From NCBI GenBank assembly GCA_900012615.1, contig LT009756.1, positions 2,032,484-2,096,483 of the forward strand: a DNA stretch of 64,000 bases. The letters are read 5' to 3'. The notes beneath the pieces were generated by a model, which was given only the letters and a program-made list of their open reading frames with translations, made no database searches and was not told the origin of the DNA. Source of the stretch: Agrobacterium genomosp. 13 str. CFBP 6927 (GTDB lineage: Bacteria > Pseudomonadota > Alphaproteobacteria > Rhizobiales > Rhizobiaceae). How positions within the stretch are numbered: position 1 is the first letter of the stretch; the number at the start of each line of letters is the position of its first letter. Below are positions 20,627 through 30,636 of the stretch, one piece after another. The translations under genes were made by a program, and so were the position numbers.

Positions 20627-22060
20627 TCAGACTTGGCGTTCCGTCTCGGGGAATGCCGGATACTTGTCAAGCAGGGCGGCGACAATCTTGCCGAAACCGA
20701 GGCCAAGTGACGATTTTACCATCAGCGCGTCTCCCGGTTGCACCCATTGCAGCGCAAAATCGGTGAGTTCCGCCGTCGTCGGGAACCAGATGACGGTGAC
20801 GCTGTCCGGTAGCGCATCGCGCAGCGCCGCCATCGCCTCCCCGGCCAGCCAGACATGCTCGATGCCGGCCGCAAGCAGCGGCCCGGCCAGCTCTTCATGC
20901 AGCTGCGCGGAAAACTCGCCCATCTCAAGCATGTCGCCAAGAACGGCAACGCGCCGGCCGTGGCCCTGCGTTTCCGTTTCCGCCAGCACGGCAATCGCCG
21001 CGCGCATGGAAGCGGGGTTGGCGTTATAGCTTTCATCGATCAGCAGGAACGAACCGCTTTCAATCGTCAGACGGTGGCGCTGACCGCGCCCTTTCACCGC
21101 CTCGAGCGTTCCGAGCGCTTCAAAAGCGCGGTCGAGATTGGCGCCGGTCACGGCGACGGCACCGAGCACGGCCATGGCGTTGTCGGCGATGTGACGTCCG
21201 GGAACATTGAGATGCAATTCGCTGGTCTCGCCGTTCAGGATCGCCCAGATGGTCGAACCCGCAGGCGTACTTTCAAAGTCGGCGAGCCGGAAATCGGCCT
21301 TGGCGTGCTGCCCGAAGGTCAGGATGTGCTCTATACCCTGTTCCTGTGCGGCCTCTTCAAGCTGCTCGAACTGGGCATTGTCGCGGTTGAGGATGACGGA
21401 GCCGCCCTCCTCAAGCCCTTCGAATATTTCCGCCTTGGCCGCGGCGATCTCTTCAATATTCTTGAAATTGCCGAGATGGGCGGGAGCAATGGTCGTGATG
21501 ATCGCCACATGCGGACGCACCATCTTGACCAGCGGGCGAATTTCGCCGGAGTGGTTCATGCCGATTTCGAAAACGCCGAACTCGGTATCCGCCGGCATAC
21601 GCGCCAGCGTCAGCGGCACACCCCAGTGATTGTTAAAGGATGCGACCGCTGCATGAACCCGGCCGGACGGCTCCAGAGCCTGCCGCAGCATTTCCTTGGT
21701 GGTCGTCTTGCCGACGGAGCCAGTCACCGCGATGATGCGTGCCGAAGTTCTCTCGCGCGCCGCAATGGCAAGTTTGCCGAGTGCGGCAAGCACGTCCTCG
21801 ACCACGATCATGGGCACGGTGAGCCGGCCGAGAGCCGGCAGCTTGGCTTCGGCAACGACCAGGAGACCGGCCCCATTGGCAACAGCAAAACTGGTGTAAT
21901 CATGGCCGTCGACCCGATCACCCTTGATGGCAAAAAAGGCTTCGCCTGCCTTGACGGTCCGGCTGTCGATGGAAATGCCGGTGATTCCGGTCGGCAGGTT
22001 GCCAACGGGGCGTCCTGCCGTGATGGCGATCATGTCGGCGACTGTCCATAACCAGCTCAA
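20627..22060 (-). CDS. murF: UDP-MurNAc-tripeptide--D-Ala-D-Ala ligase MurF
   Basis: Adds the D-Ala-D-Ala dipeptide, the last cytoplasmic step of the pentapeptide precursor. The P-loop is [14 protein letters not shown] (about residues 112-125) and the motifs [15 protein letters not shown] and [15 protein letters not shown] are diagnostic. 477 residues. Its start overlaps the murE end by four bases. Confidence 0.97.
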   Translation of the reverse strand: MSWLWTVADMIAITAGRPVGNLPTGITGISIDSRTVKAGEAFFAIKGDRVDGHDYTSFAVANGAGLLVVAEAKLPALGRLTVPMIVVEDVLAALGKLAIAARERTSARIIAVTGSVGKTTTKEMLRQALEPSGRVHAAVASFNNHWGVPLTLARMPADTEFGVFEIGMNHSGEIRPLVKMVRPHVAIITTIAPAHLGNFKNIEEIAAAKAEIFEGLEEGGSVILNRDNAQFEQLEEAAQEQGIEHILTFGQHAKADFRLADFESTPAGSTIWAILNGETSELHLNVPGRHIADNAMAVLGAVAVTGANLDRAFEALGTLEAVKGRGQRHRLTIESGSFLLIDESYNANPASMRAAIAVLAETETQGHGRRVAVLGDMLEMGEFSAQLHEELAGPLLAAGIEHVWLAGEAMAALRDALPDSVTVIWFPTTAELTDFALQWVQPGDALMVKSSLGLGFGKIVAALLDKYPAFPETERQV

Positions 22061-23526
22061 ATCTTCAATCCTTCCAGCCCTGCCAGCGCAGCGCGCACCT
22101 GTTCATGATCGGAAAACGGCAGCGTCACGGAACCGACGATCTGCCCCTCTTCATGCCCCTTGCCCGCGACGATCAGCGTATCGCCGTTGGAAAGCAGCGA
22201 CACCGCATGGTGGATCGCCTGCGACCTGTCGCCGATTTCCACTGCACCCGGCGCCGCCGCCATGACCTCGGAACGGATCGTTGCGGCATCTTCCGAACGC
22301 GGATTGTCGTCGGTGACGATGACGATGTCTGAAAGCCTCGTCGCCACTTCGCCCATGATCGGGCGTTTGCCCTTGTCGCGGTCGCCGCCGCAGCCGAAGA
22401 CGGTAATGATGCGGCCCGAGGTGAAGGGCCGGACCGAGGTCAGCACGTTTTCCAGCGCATCCGGCTTGTGCGCATAATCCACATAGGCAAGCGCGCCGTT
22501 CTTCGTCTGTCCCACGAGTTCCAGACGACCGGCAGCGCCGATCAGCTTCTCGAGCGCCTTCAGCGCGGTCGCCGCGGGAACGCCGGTGGACATGGCAAGA
22601 CCGGCGGCGACGAGAGCGTTCGCAACCTGAAAATCACCCGCCAAGGGGATGTCGACTTCATAAATCTCGCCGTCATGGTGCACTTCGATCATCTGCTTGT
22701 GACGGAAGTGCTCAACACGCTTCAGGGCCAGATAATCGCCCTTGCGACCAACTGTGCGGACATCGAGACCCGCTTCGCGCGCCGCGCGGATTGCTTTCTC
22801 CGACCACGGATCGTCCGCAAAGATAATGGCGGGCGCGCCCTTTTCCATCAGCGTATCGAAGAGCCGCATCTTCGCGGCCATATAGTCCTCGATTGTCGGG
22901 TGATAATCCATGTGGTCGCGGCCGAGATTGGTGAAACCGGCCGCTGCAAGCTTCACGCCGTCGAGACGGCGCTGATCGAGGCCGTGGCTGGACGCCTCCA
23001 TGGCCGCATGGGTCACGCCTTCGTCCGCAAGCTCGGCCAGAAGCGCATGCAGCGTCACCGGATCAGGCGTGGTGAGCGCGCCGTAGTCTTCGCGGCCAGG
23101 TGCAATCACACCTGTCGTGCCGATCTGTGCTGCGGCATGGCCCGCGAAAGCCCAGATTTGGCGTACGAAGGAGGCAACGGAGGTCTTTCCCGCCGTGCCG
23201 GTGACGGCAACCATGGTCTCGGGCTGTTTTCCGTAAAAACGGGAAGCGGCAAGGGAGAGATAAAGGCGCGGGTCCGTCACCGAAAGCACCGGCACGTCGG
23301 CATCCACGGGATGCCCGGAAACGACGGCGACCGCACCCTTGGCAACCGCATCCTTCACATAGGCCGCGCCATCCGCCTTGGTGCCAGCAACCGCCACGAA
23401 CAGGCTGCCGGGCTGCGCCCTGCGGCTGTCTGCGGTTATCCCCCCGATTTCGATCGCCCCGATCTCAGACAGGAGCAATTCATTCAATTCCGGAAACGCG
23501 TTTCCGGATATATCTCGCAAATTCAT
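22057..23526 (-). CDS. murE: UDP-MurNAc-L-Ala-D-Glu--meso-diaminopimelate ligase MurE
   Basis: Adds meso-diaminopimelate to the stem peptide: the DNPR motif ([11 protein letters not shown]), which recognises meso-DAP rather than lysine, is present. The P-loop reads [12 protein letters not shown], with Ala where Asn is common. The ATG at 23526 ([14 protein letters not shown]) gives 489 residues, the family size; a TTG further upstream at 23589 overlapping ftsI is less likely. Followed by murF with a four-base overlap. Confidence 0.96.
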   Translation of the reverse strand: MNLRDISGNAFPELNELLLSEIGAIEIGGITADSRRAQPGSLFVAVAGTKADGAAYVKDAVAKGAVAVVSGHPVDADVPVLSVTDPRLYLSLAASRFYGKQPETMVAVTGTAGKTSVASFVRQIWAFAGHAAAQIGTTGVIAPGREDYGALTTPDPVTLHALLAELADEGVTHAAMEASSHGLDQRRLDGVKLAAAGFTNLGRDHMDYHPTIEDYMAAKMRLFDTLMEKGAPAIIFADDPWSEKAIRAAREAGLDVRTVGRKGDYLALKRVEHFRHKQMIEVHHDGEIYEVDIPLAGDFQVANALVAAGLAMSTGVPAATALKALEKLIGAAGRLELVGQTKNGALAYVDYAHKPDALENVLTSVRPFTSGRIITVFGCGGDRDKGKRPIMGEVATRLSDIVIVTDDNPRSEDAATIRSEVMAAAPGAVEIGDRSQAIHHAVSLLSNGDTLIVAGKGHEEGQIVGSVTLPFSDHEQVRAALAGLEGLKI

Positions 23527-23585
23527 CGACTGTGTCCGTCTTGTCCCCCCGGCGCGAATCGCCGGAACATCATAAGCTCTAACAA

Positions 23586-25328
23586 TCAATAAGACACGAG
23601 CAAGGCCGAGCCATCCTTGCCGAACTTCGGCTTCACGCCCAGCACCGCCGCCGTGCGGGTGATGATATCGTGCACCATCGGCGCGGCGGACGTGCCGGCA
23701 AGTGCCGCGCCATTGCCCTTGTCCGTCTTCGGTTCATCGATGAAGGTCAACACCACATATTGCGGATCGTCGATCGGGAATGCCGAGAGGAAGGCGTTGA
23801 AGTTCTTGTCACGCACATAACGGCCGTTGACGACCTTGTCCGCCGTGCCGGTCTTGCCGCCGACGTTGAAACCATCGACACGCGCATTACGGCCGGAGCC
23901 ATTGACCCCGTTCCATTCGAACAGGAAGCGCATATCCTTGCTGGTGGTGGGCTTCAGAACCTGCTTGGCCACCAGATCCGCCTGCTCGCGGGTGCGTGGC
24001 AGGAAGGTCGGCTCGATCAGCTTGCCGCCATTGACAAGCGCCGCACCGGCAACCGCCGTCTGCAGCGGCGTCGTCGAAACACCGTGACCGAAGGAAATGG
24101 TAATCGAGTTGATCTTCTTCCATTCACGCGGCTGCGAGGGCATTGCCACTTCCGGCAGTTCCGTCTGCATGCGGGTCAGAAGCCCGAGCTTCGTCAGAAA
24201 TTCCTTGTGACCTTCGGTGCCCACCGTATCGGCGATCTTGGCCGTGCCGATATTGGACGAATATTGGAAGATTTCCGGCACCGACAGAACACGGTTCTTG
24301 CCGTGGAAATCCTTGATGGTGAAACCGCCGATCCGGATCGGATAACGGGCATCGAAACTGTCGCCCAGACGCACGCGACCCGAATCGAGGCCCATGGCAA
24401 TTGTGAAGGACTTGAAGGTGGAGCCCATTTCGAACGTGCCGTTCGACATGCGATTGAGCCAACCCTCTTTCGCGCCCTCGGCCGGATTGTTCGGATCGTA
24501 ATCCGGAACCGAGGCCATGGCGAGAATTTCGCCGGTATGCACATCCATCACCACGGCGCCGGCGCCGATCGCCTGGAATTTGGCGATCGCTGAGGTCACG
24601 ACTTCGCGCACGATGGACTGTACACGCAGATCAATCGACAGCTTTATCGGCTCCAGCGGCTGGTCGCTGGTCATGCCGAGAGCCGTCAGGTCGGCAAGCC
24701 CCTGATTGTCGACGTAACGTTCCATGCCGGCAACGCCGCGATTGTCGATGTTGACGTGACCGACAATATGGGCGGCCGTCGGCCCGCCGGGATAAAAGCG
24801 ACGCTTTTCCGGGCGGAAACCGACGCCGGGAATGCCAAGCGCCAAAATCTGGCTCTGCTGCTTCGGCGTCAACTGACGGCGCAGCCACTGGAAGCGCGAA
24901 TTGGACGTAAGCTTCTGATAGGTGCCACGCTGGTCGAGGTCCGGCAGGACGGTGCGCAGCTTCTCGATGGCCTCATCGATATCGACGATGCGATGCGGTT
25001 CGGCAAACAGCGAGACGGTGCGGATATCGGTGGCCAGAACCTCGCCGTTACGGTCGAGAAGGTCGGGACGCGACGCCATCAGCCGGTCTGCGGGCGCGAT
25101 GCTCGAGACCGTTTCCTGTTCCGCCATGCCATATTGTACGAGACGCCCGCCGACGACACCATAAAAGGCGACGAAACCGAAGATGATGAGGCCGACCCGG
25201 CTCTTAGCCTGGGCCGCCCTTTTCTTGCGGGCGCCCTCAAAGGCGGCATGGTCCGTATAGACGCCGGTGGTGCTGGCGGAAAAGTGAGCCTTGCTCTTCA
25301 AAACCATGACACGGGAGAGAAAAGACAT
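23586..25328 (-). CDS. ftsI: Septal transpeptidase FtsI (PBP3)
   Basis: Class B penicillin-binding protein that crosslinks septal peptidoglycan. One membrane helix near residues 45-67, a pedestal domain, then the transpeptidase domain with SxxK (STFK in GSTFKSF), SSN ([10 protein letters not shown]) and KTG ([10 protein letters not shown]). 580 residues, normal. Its ATG shares one base with the ftsL stop (TAATG arrangement), so coupling is likely. Confidence 0.96.
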   Translation of the reverse strand: MSFLSRVMVLKSKAHFSASTTGVYTDHAAFEGARKKRAAQAKSRVGLIIFGFVAFYGVVGGRLVQYGMAEQETVSSIAPADRLMASRPDLLDRNGEVLATDIRTVSLFAEPHRIVDIDEAIEKLRTVLPDLDQRGTYQKLTSNSRFQWLRRQLTPKQQSQILALGIPGVGFRPEKRRFYPGGPTAAHIVGHVNIDNRGVAGMERYVDNQGLADLTALGMTSDQPLEPIKLSIDLRVQSIVREVVTSAIAKFQAIGAGAVVMDVHTGEILAMASVPDYDPNNPAEGAKEGWLNRMSNGTFEMGSTFKSFTIAMGLDSGRVRLGDSFDARYPIRIGGFTIKDFHGKNRVLSVPEIFQYSSNIGTAKIADTVGTEGHKEFLTKLGLLTRMQTELPEVAMPSQPREWKKINSITISFGHGVSTTPLQTAVAGAALVNGGKLIEPTFLPRTREQADLVAKQVLKPTTSKDMRFLFEWNGVNGSGRNARVDGFNVGGKTGTADKVVNGRYVRDKNFNAFLSAFPIDDPQYVVLTFIDEPKTDKGNGAALAGTSAAPMVHDIITRTAAVLGVKPKFGKDGSALLVSY

Positions 25329-25882
25329 TAGCGGTTCACCGATCCTGTTATCGTGTCATCCATATCGTCGGCTTCATCGCCCGCGACGGCGGAGACGGCC
25401 GGAGCCGCCGGGGGACGGGAAACACGCGCCCTGGGCGTCGGTATAGGCGCACCATTGGCGGCGATCTGGCCGGCCGGCGGCGACTTCGGCTTGGATGCTC
25501 CACCGAGCGTGGCGCCGGGCTTCGAACCGTTGACGGCCGCGGCGATGACATCTTCCACGCTCATGCCTTCAGGCTCGGGCGGCTGCGGCAATTGCGACCG
25601 CAGCATCGGAAGTTCGCGCGGCTGCGCCAGCTGCGTGGGCATCGTCGGCGAAAGGCCGAGCTCATTCTGATAGGCATTGACGAGACGATGGAGGCGGTTG
25701 GGCTGCGTCAGCAACGCCCAGTCGGCCCTGAGAAGATCGATCGTATCCTTCTCGAGCTTGATTTCGGCCTCGAGCTTGCGGACCTCTTCCAGTTTGAGAT
25801 CGGCCTTGTGCTTGATTGAATAGGTCACGACAGCCGCCGCGACCATGACCCCCACCAAGACGATATCGAATGTACGCAGCAT
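25328..25882 (-). CDS. ftsL: FtsL-like cell division protein with long C-terminal tail
   Basis: Bitopic protein of the FtsQLB subcomplex, identified mainly by position and architecture. The ATG at 25882, one base after the rsmH stop, begins MLRTFDIVLVGVMVAAAVVTYS, a membrane helix after a very short cytoplasmic end. A coiled coil follows (KADLKLEEVRKLEAEIKLEKDTIDLLRADWALL in pieces, about residues 25-57) and the FtsL-type NRLHRLVNAY segment. The last about 100 residues are Pro/Ala/Ser-rich and probably disordered, which makes it (184 residues) much longer than E. coli FtsL (121). Sequence conservation of FtsL is low, so the symbol rests on context. Confidence 0.85.
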   Translation of the reverse strand: MLRTFDIVLVGVMVAAAVVTYSIKHKADLKLEEVRKLEAEIKLEKDTIDLLRADWALLTQPNRLHRLVNAYQNELGLSPTMPTQLAQPRELPMLRSQLPQPPEPEGMSVEDVIAAAVNGSKPGATLGGASKPKSPPAGQIAANGAPIPTPRARVSRPPAAPAVSAVAGDEADDMDDTITGSVNR

Positions 25883-25883
25883 A

Positions 25884-26909
25884 TCAGCCTCCCATCTTTT
25901 CAAGGCTGGCGAGATCAGGAAGCTCGAAAATCGAAAAATCCGCAGCACGCGCCGGCGCTGAGGTCCGCAGACCGGCGCGCAGCTTGGCCGAACGGGCACG
26001 CGGATTGAGCTCCGCCTCCTCGTCACTGGCAGCAATCATCGGCTTGCCGATAGTGTCGAAAATGGTGGGCCTGTCTTCCACCATCGGCAGGTGCCGGGAA
26101 CCGGCGGCTTTACCCGACCGATCCGCGAAAAATTTCTTGACGATACGGTCTTCGAGCGAATGGAACGTGACGACGACAAGCCGGCCGCCGGGCTTCAAGG
26201 CCTGCTCGGCGGCGAACAGGGCCTGCGCCAGCTCACCCAGTTCGTCATTGACGAAAACGCGAAGCGCCTGAAACACGCGGGTTGCGGGATGGATCTTGTC
26301 CTTCGCCTTGCGCGGCGTGACGATCTCGATCAGACCTGCCAGATCGCGCGTGGTGCGGAAAGGCTCTTCCGCCCTTTTCTTCTCGATGGCGCGGGCGATG
26401 CGGCCCGGCTGTTTTTCCTCACCGAGAAAGCCGAAGATGCGGATGAGATCGCCGACCTTGGCGCGATTGACGACATCCGCCGCCGAAACGCCCGAACTCG
26501 ACATACGCATGTCGAGAGGGCCGTTCTTCTGGAAGGAAAAACCGCGTTCGGCCTCGTCGATCTGCATGGAAGAGACGCCAATATCGAGAACAACACCGTC
26601 AAGGCCACCTTGCGGCGCATGTTTGGCCAGATCGGAAAATTGCGATTGAATAAGCGAAAGCCTGCCGCCATTGGCGGCCACCATGGCCTGACCGCCGGCA
26701 ATCGCTGTCGGATCGCGGTCAAGCGCGATCACGCTCGCGCCCTGGTCAAGAATAGCCTGGGTATAGCCGCCGGCCCCGAAGGTGCCGTCAAGAATGATCT
26801 TCCCGGATGCGGGCTCAAGCGCGGCGACCACTTCGCGAAGAAGAACCGGGATGTGGCGTTGAGGTCCGCCACCGGCATCAGAAGATCGTCCGCCAGAATT
26901 CGCCGCCAT
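25884..26909 (-). CDS. rsmH: 16S rRNA (cytosine1402-N4)-methyltransferase RsmH (MraW)
   Basis: Methylates C1402 of 16S rRNA in the decoding centre using S-adenosylmethionine. The start [19 protein letters not shown] leads into [13 protein letters not shown] and the SAM-binding [27 protein letters not shown] and [17 protein letters not shown] are RsmH signatures. 341 residues. The frame is open far upstream through mraZ in another reading, but that extension is a shadow. It starts 14 bases after the mraZ stop. Confidence 0.96.
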   Translation of the reverse strand: MAANSGGRSSDAGGGPQRHIPVLLREVVAALEPASGKIILDGTFGAGGYTQAILDQGASVIALDRDPTAIAGGQAMVAANGGRLSLIQSQFSDLAKHAPQGGLDGVVLDIGVSSMQIDEAERGFSFQKNGPLDMRMSSSGVSAADVVNRAKVGDLIRIFGFLGEEKQPGRIARAIEKKRAEEPFRTTRDLAGLIEIVTPRKAKDKIHPATRVFQALRVFVNDELGELAQALFAAEQALKPGGRLVVVTFHSLEDRIVKKFFADRSGKAAGSRHLPMVEDRPTIFDTIGKPMIAASDEEAELNPRARSAKLRAGLRTSAPARAADFSIFELPDLASLEKMGG

Positions 26910-26923
26910 CCCGTGTCCCCGTC

Positions 26924-27364
26924 CTATGCGGGGCGAGCAGCCGAAAAACCGCGCCCCGCTCTTGCTTCCGCCTGCGCCGCCAAAAACGCATTCGGTTGCC
27001 AAAGCTGAAAATGATCCGCCCGTCCAACGAAGGTGACGTCGGTGGATATGCCGGTAAATTCCCGCACGAAATCCGTCACCATCAACCGACCTTCCTGGTC
27101 GAGCTTCATGAAAACGCCGCCGCCGTGAACCAGCAGCGACATTGCGTTCGCCTCCGGCGAGAAGGCATCCATGGACGCTATCTGCCGCTCGTAGCGCTCC
27201 AGCAAATCCGGACCGCCAACGCTGATTGCCGGAAAGGCGAAATCCTGAAGGCAATAAAGCTCCTGAATGCCGCGCCTGGCCAGCACCGAACGAAACGGAG
27301 ACGGAACCGAAACGCGCCCCTTGGCGTCGATCCTGTTCGTCACGTTCGATAAAAAGCGGTCCAT
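26924..27364 (-). CDS. mraZ: Transcriptional regulator MraZ
   Basis: Small DNA-binding protein (146 residues) of the AbrB-like swapped-hairpin fold with two SpoVT/MraZ repeats: [18 protein letters not shown] (about 4-21) and [18 protein letters not shown] (about 80-98). In E. coli MraZ represses its own dcw operon by binding TGGGN repeats spaced by five bases; exactly such an array lies 177-211 bases upstream here. First gene of the cluster. Confidence 0.96.
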   Translation of the reverse strand: MDRFLSNVTNRIDAKGRVSVPSPFRSVLARRGIQELYCLQDFAFPAISVGGPDLLERYERQIASMDAFSPEANAMSLLVHGGGVFMKLDQEGRLMVTDFVREFTGISTDVTFVGRADHFQLWQPNAFLAAQAEARAGRGFSAARPA

Positions 27365-27540
27365 TACTCAACTCGCCAAAACCGCACTCCGCAAAGCAAA
27401 CCATCCACTTCGCAGACGACACCGGTACGCACGACACATCGCCAAGCGCCAGGGCGACATGCCCTGCAGCAGCCCCTCGCAGGCTCCTCACTCGTTTCAG
27501 CGATTGCGGGTCAAAAACACGACCCAATGTGGTGTGCATT

Positions 27541-27575
27541 TGGGATACCATGGGACACTATGGGCGTCAATGGGA
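27541..27575. promoter_or_regulatory. Four TGGGN repeats with 10-base period, probable MraZ operator
   Basis: TGGGA, TGGGA, TGGGC and TGGGA start at 27541, 27551, 27561 and 27571: five-base repeat units with five-base spacers, exactly the architecture known for MraZ binding in E. coli, with one extra unit. The repeats read on the plus strand while mraZ is on the minus strand. Confidence 0.8.
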
Positions 27576-27619
27576 GAAGCCGGCACGATGCCGACTTCGC
27601 ATCGGAAATTCATAAGCCG

Positions 27620-27644
27620 TTAAGTTTAACGAATGGTTTACTTT
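27620..27644. promoter_or_regulatory. 25-base motif shared with the ddl upstream region (copy 2)
   Basis: Matches 10584-10608 at 22 of 25 positions by eye. It is about 255 bases upstream of mraZ and 45 bases outside the TGGGN array. Read on the minus strand it contains AACCATTCGTTAA, reminiscent of CtrA half-sites of Rhizobiales. Confidence 0.5.
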
Positions 27645-27985
27645 GCGAGCTCATGTGCCCGCAAAGACAATTAAAGCTTGGGCCGATATGCCTATTTTCC
27701 GCTTGAGAAACAGATGCTTGCCGATCTTGGTCAGATACACGCAATTTAAATCGCATAAGGCGCTCTGACGCCGCTGCGGCAACGGCAGCCTGATTGGCAT
27801 CACGGCCATCTGTATGATTGCGCGACAGACCAGTTGCAGCGGATTCGATTTGAGGCCGAAGCAATGCACATCTTGCATCTCAGCCAGAACCGTCATTGTC
27901 AGCAAACAACAACGCTGCGGCGGCTTGACTTTTTAAACTTTCGATTGATTTTGATTTTTGAAGTTGTGTTTTTCATTGCGAGATA

Positions 27986-28390
27986 ATGATGCCGAATTAT
28001 GTGGCGGGCTTGCCTGCCTTCTTGAGTTATTTTTTGATTGGCCTGGTCTGCCTGGCAGCTTTTTCCACTATCTACACCCGCCTCACACCCCACCGCGAAA
28101 GGGAGTTGATCAAGGCCGGCAACATCGCCGCCGTAGTCGCTTTTTTAGGGGCTTTGAGCGGCTTCAGCCTGCCGCTGGCCTCGGCGGCGGCCAACTCCGT
28201 CAGCATCCCCGACTACGTGATCTGGGCGGTGATCGGCCTGCTGGTTCAGGTCTTCGCATTCTATATCGCCAAGCTCACCATGACCGACCTGCACCTGAAA
28301 ATCACCGAGGGTAATGTCGCGGCCGGCCTCTGGAGCGGCGGCATCGCCGTGGTCATCGGGACTTTGAACGCCGCCTGCATGGCGTATTGA
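27986..28390 (+). CDS. DUF350 family membrane protein (YjfL-like)
   Basis: 134 residues with about four membrane helices (near 10-30, 45-66, 75-97, 109-131); the segment AGNIAAVVAFLGALSGFSLPLASA and the closing GNVAAGLWSGGIAVVIGTLNAACM are typical of DUF350, a family of unknown biochemical role. In E. coli, homologues (YjfL) stand next to DUF1190 (YjfM) and ATP-grasp (YjfC) genes, and the same three-gene order occurs here with gaps of 9 and 1 bases, so the three products probably act together in the inner membrane. The start could also be the next ATG. Confidence 0.85.
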   Translation: MMPNYVAGLPAFLSYFLIGLVCLAAFSTIYTRLTPHRERELIKAGNIAAVVAFLGALSGFSLPLASAAANSVSIPDYVIWAVIGLLVQVFAFYIAKLTMTDLHLKITEGNVAAGLWSGGIAVVIGTLNAACMAY

Positions 28391-28399
28391 GGAACAGAC

Positions 28400-28993
28400 A
28401 TGTACTTGGACGTGACAGAACATCCGCGTCTTGCCCTCGGTACGATTGCCGCAATAGGCCTTTTTTTCGCATTTTCATCGGAGGAAGAGGTCCTTTACAC
28501 CTCCGTTGACAAGTGCCTTGCCTCAGGGGTCTATCCCAAGGTTTGCCAGGCGGCATCCGAAGACGCCAGCCAGCATCACCTTGCTACTGCGCCGCGATTT
28601 CGCAACATGGTTGCATGTGAAATGGAATACGGCGCGGGAAACTGCTCTGAGCTGAGACAAAATCTCAATTCCAATAACGCGACCGGCACGAGCGCCTTCG
28701 CACCGTCACCGGTCGGATTTGTGATGCCTCGGAACATCGAACACTTTGCAGACTATAGCGACTATCGCCGCCGTCAGCAAAACAGCAAGGCGGGTTCCGC
28801 GGGCGCGATGTCGGCCTATCGAAAACGCAACGGTGACCTCGTCACGCCGGATGTGAGCGCCGGCGAACAGAGCGGCGGCTCATTCGTGGGCGGTCCAGGC
28901 GGCGCGCTGACGAGTGACGTAAAGCAGCTCAACGCCAAAACGAACGTCAAGGGCCGTGGCGGGTTCGGCGGCCACTCCTTTTCCGGAGGGTGA
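28400..28993 (+). CDS. DUF1190 family protein (YgiB/YjfM-like)
   Basis: 197 residues. A hydrophobic segment near the N terminus (LALGTIAAIGLFFAFS, about 11-26) could be a membrane anchor or uncleaved signal. It is followed by the DUF1190 core, with paired cysteines (DKC, KVC, ACEMEYGAGNC) that may form disulphides in the periplasm, and a Gly/Ser/Phe-rich tail (GGFGGHSFSGG) common in this family. No known biochemical function. It ends one base before the ATP-grasp gene, whose GGAGGG ribosome site lies within it. Confidence 0.85.
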   Translation: MYLDVTEHPRLALGTIAAIGLFFAFSSEEEVLYTSVDKCLASGVYPKVCQAASEDASQHHLATAPRFRNMVACEMEYGAGNCSELRQNLNSNNATGTSAFAPSPVGFVMPRNIEHFADYSDYRRRQQNSKAGSAGAMSAYRKRNGDLVTPDVSAGEQSGGSFVGGPGGALTSDVKQLNAKTNVKGRGGFGGHSFSGG

Positions 28994-28994
28994 C

Positions 28995-30152
28995 ATGCGC
29001 CGCATCACAGTCCCACCACGCCCGGATTGGCGCGAAAAAGCCAATGCCGTGGGTTTCTCCTTCCATGAAATGCATGGCGAGCCTTACTGGGTGGACGACG
29101 CGGCCTATTGCTTCGGGCTCGATGAAATCGAGCGCGACATCGAAGAACCGAGCCAAGTCCTGCATGATATGTGCATGGATCTCGTCGCAGATATCGTAAA
29201 CAGTGAGGCGGCGCTAACCCGCCTTGCCATCCCGCGCGATTATCACGACATGATCCGAAATTCCTGGCAGCGGGGCGACCGGCACCTATATGGCCGCTTC
29301 GATCTTGCCTATGACGGAAATGGCCCGGCGAAGCTGCTCGAATACAACGCCGACACGCCTACTTCCGTCTTCGAAACGGGATATTTCCAATATAACTGGC
29401 TGACGGATCAGGTCGCCCTTGGAACGCTACCGGCGCAAACCGACCAGTTCAACTCGGTTCAGGAGGCCCTGATCGAGGCCTTTGGGCAATTCTCGCGGGA
29501 CAGGATTTTCCATTTCGCGGCGATTAGCGACGACCCCGAGGATTGCGGCACAACGATATATCTCATGGACTGCGCCATTCAGGCTGGCCACCGCGCCCAG
29601 TTTCTCGATATCAGGGACATCGGCATCGATGCGAGCGGGCGTTTTGCTGACCTCCAAAGTCGCGTCATCGAGCGCTGCTTCAAGCTTTACCCCTGGGAAT
29701 TCATGTTACGGGAATCCTTTGCCGCGCATCTGCCTGCGCAGAATGGCATTTTCATCGAGCCAGCCTGGAAAGCCGTGTTATCGAACAAGGGCCTGCTGCC
29801 CATGCTTTGGCAGCGGCATCCCAATCACCCGAATCTGCTCCCGAGTTTCTTTCCCGACGACCCTGAAATATATGAGTTGCGGGATTACGTGGTGAAACCG
29901 CTTCTCTCGCGTGAAGGCGAAAATGTCAGCCTTTACCGAAACCGACGCGAGATTTTATCGGCCCCAGGCAGTTACGGCGAAGAGGGATATGTTTTTCAGG
30001 CATACGCGCCCTTGTTCAAGAGCGAGTTCGGATATGCCGTGCTTGGAAGCTGGATCGTCGCCGATCGACCCTGTGGACTTGGCATTCGCGAGGACGCGTC
30101 ACCCATCACCGCAAATCTCTCCCGCTACGTTCCCCATATCATCGAGGGCTGA
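28995..30152 (+). CDS. Glutathionylspermidine synthase-like ATP-grasp protein (YgiC/YjfC family)
   Basis: 385 residues homologous to the synthetase half of E. coli GspSA but without its amidase domain. Visible family segments: LLEYNADTPTSVFETGYFQYNW, IEPAWKAVLSNKGLLPMLW, VVKPLLSREGENVSL and VLGSWIVADRPCGLGIREDASPIT, covering the ATP-grasp nucleotide and metal sites. YgiC/YjfC members are not known to make glutathionylspermidine; an amide ligation on an unknown acceptor is the safest statement. The ATG at 28995 has GGAGGG five bases upstream. Third gene of the DUF350-DUF1190 operon, running towards rnpB. Confidence 0.85.
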   Translation: MRRITVPPRPDWREKANAVGFSFHEMHGEPYWVDDAAYCFGLDEIERDIEEPSQVLHDMCMDLVADIVNSEAALTRLAIPRDYHDMIRNSWQRGDRHLYGRFDLAYDGNGPAKLLEYNADTPTSVFETGYFQYNWLTDQVALGTLPAQTDQFNSVQEALIEAFGQFSRDRIFHFAAISDDPEDCGTTIYLMDCAIQAGHRAQFLDIRDIGIDASGRFADLQSRVIERCFKLYPWEFMLRESFAAHLPAQNGIFIEPAWKAVLSNKGLLPMLWQRHPNHPNLLPSFFPDDPEIYELRDYVVKPLLSREGENVSLYRNRREILSAPGSYGEEGYVFQAYAPLFKSEFGYAVLGSWIVADRPCGLGIREDASPITANLSRYVPHIIEG

Positions 30153-30180
30153 TGCCCGCCGAAAAATCGGCAGGAAAATT

Positions 30181-30585
30181 CGCCAGTTGGCCTGTAAGCC
30201 GGGTTCTGTATGGCCCCGGTTTGACCCGGAACGTGGCAGCCATTCATCTGGGACGGCATTTGCATGCCGCCTCGCGCAACCCACCCGGATGACGGGCCCG
30301 GAAACCGGCTGTAAACGGGCTTTCGCCCGTCCCATGTCATCCCTATTCGGTCTTGCTCCCGGTGGGGTTTACCTTGCCACCACTGTCACCAGCGGCGCGG
30401 TGGGCTCTTACCCCACCCTTTCACCCTTACCATGCAAAGCATGGCGGTTTGCTCTCTGTGGCACTTTCCCTGGGGTCGCCCCCGCCGGACGTTATCCGGC
30501 ACCGTATTTCCGTGGAGCCCGGACTTTCCTCACCTTACCGTCTTTCGACATTGGTAAAGCGCGGCTGCCCGGCCAACTGGCATGG
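30181..30585 (-). ncRNA. rnpB: RNase P RNA (bacterial type A)
   Basis: Catalytic RNA that matures tRNA 5' ends. Read on the minus strand it has the conserved 5' block GAGGAAAGTCCGGGCTCC (near 30514-30531) and, near the 3' end, ACAGAACCCGGCTTACAGG. The ends pair as helix P1 (CCAGTTGGCC with GGCCAACTGG), which sets the limits to within a few bases. About 405 bases, normal for alphaproteobacteria. It is convergent with the ATP-grasp gene and about 50 bases downstream of an oxidoreductase gene on the same strand. Open frames inside it are not genes. Confidence 0.95.
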
Positions 30586-30636
30586 GCTGCATAACCATGT
30601 TCAGAGGCGAAAGCCACCGAAAAGCGAAGACAAAGA

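Larger units (their letters stand above)
27365..27985. other. 621-base gene-free leader between mraZ and the divergent DUF350 gene
   Basis: Apart from the TGGGN array (27541-27575) and the shared 25-base motif (27620-27644) I see no gene or repeat. Short minus-strand frames at 27610-27905 have no family resemblance or good ribosome binding site. The AT-rich stretch at about 27925-27980 probably holds the promoter of the plus-strand operon. Confidence 0.6.

Noticed and set aside
26910-27551. In-frame N-terminal extension of rsmH through the mraZ region
   Set aside because: Reads mraZ in another frame; mraZ itself is unmistakable and RsmH proteins start at the conserved HIPVLLREV region.
27610-27905. 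Short minus-strand frames upstream of mraZ
   Set aside because: No similarity to any family, weak start sites, and they overlap each other; treated as intergenic leader sequence.
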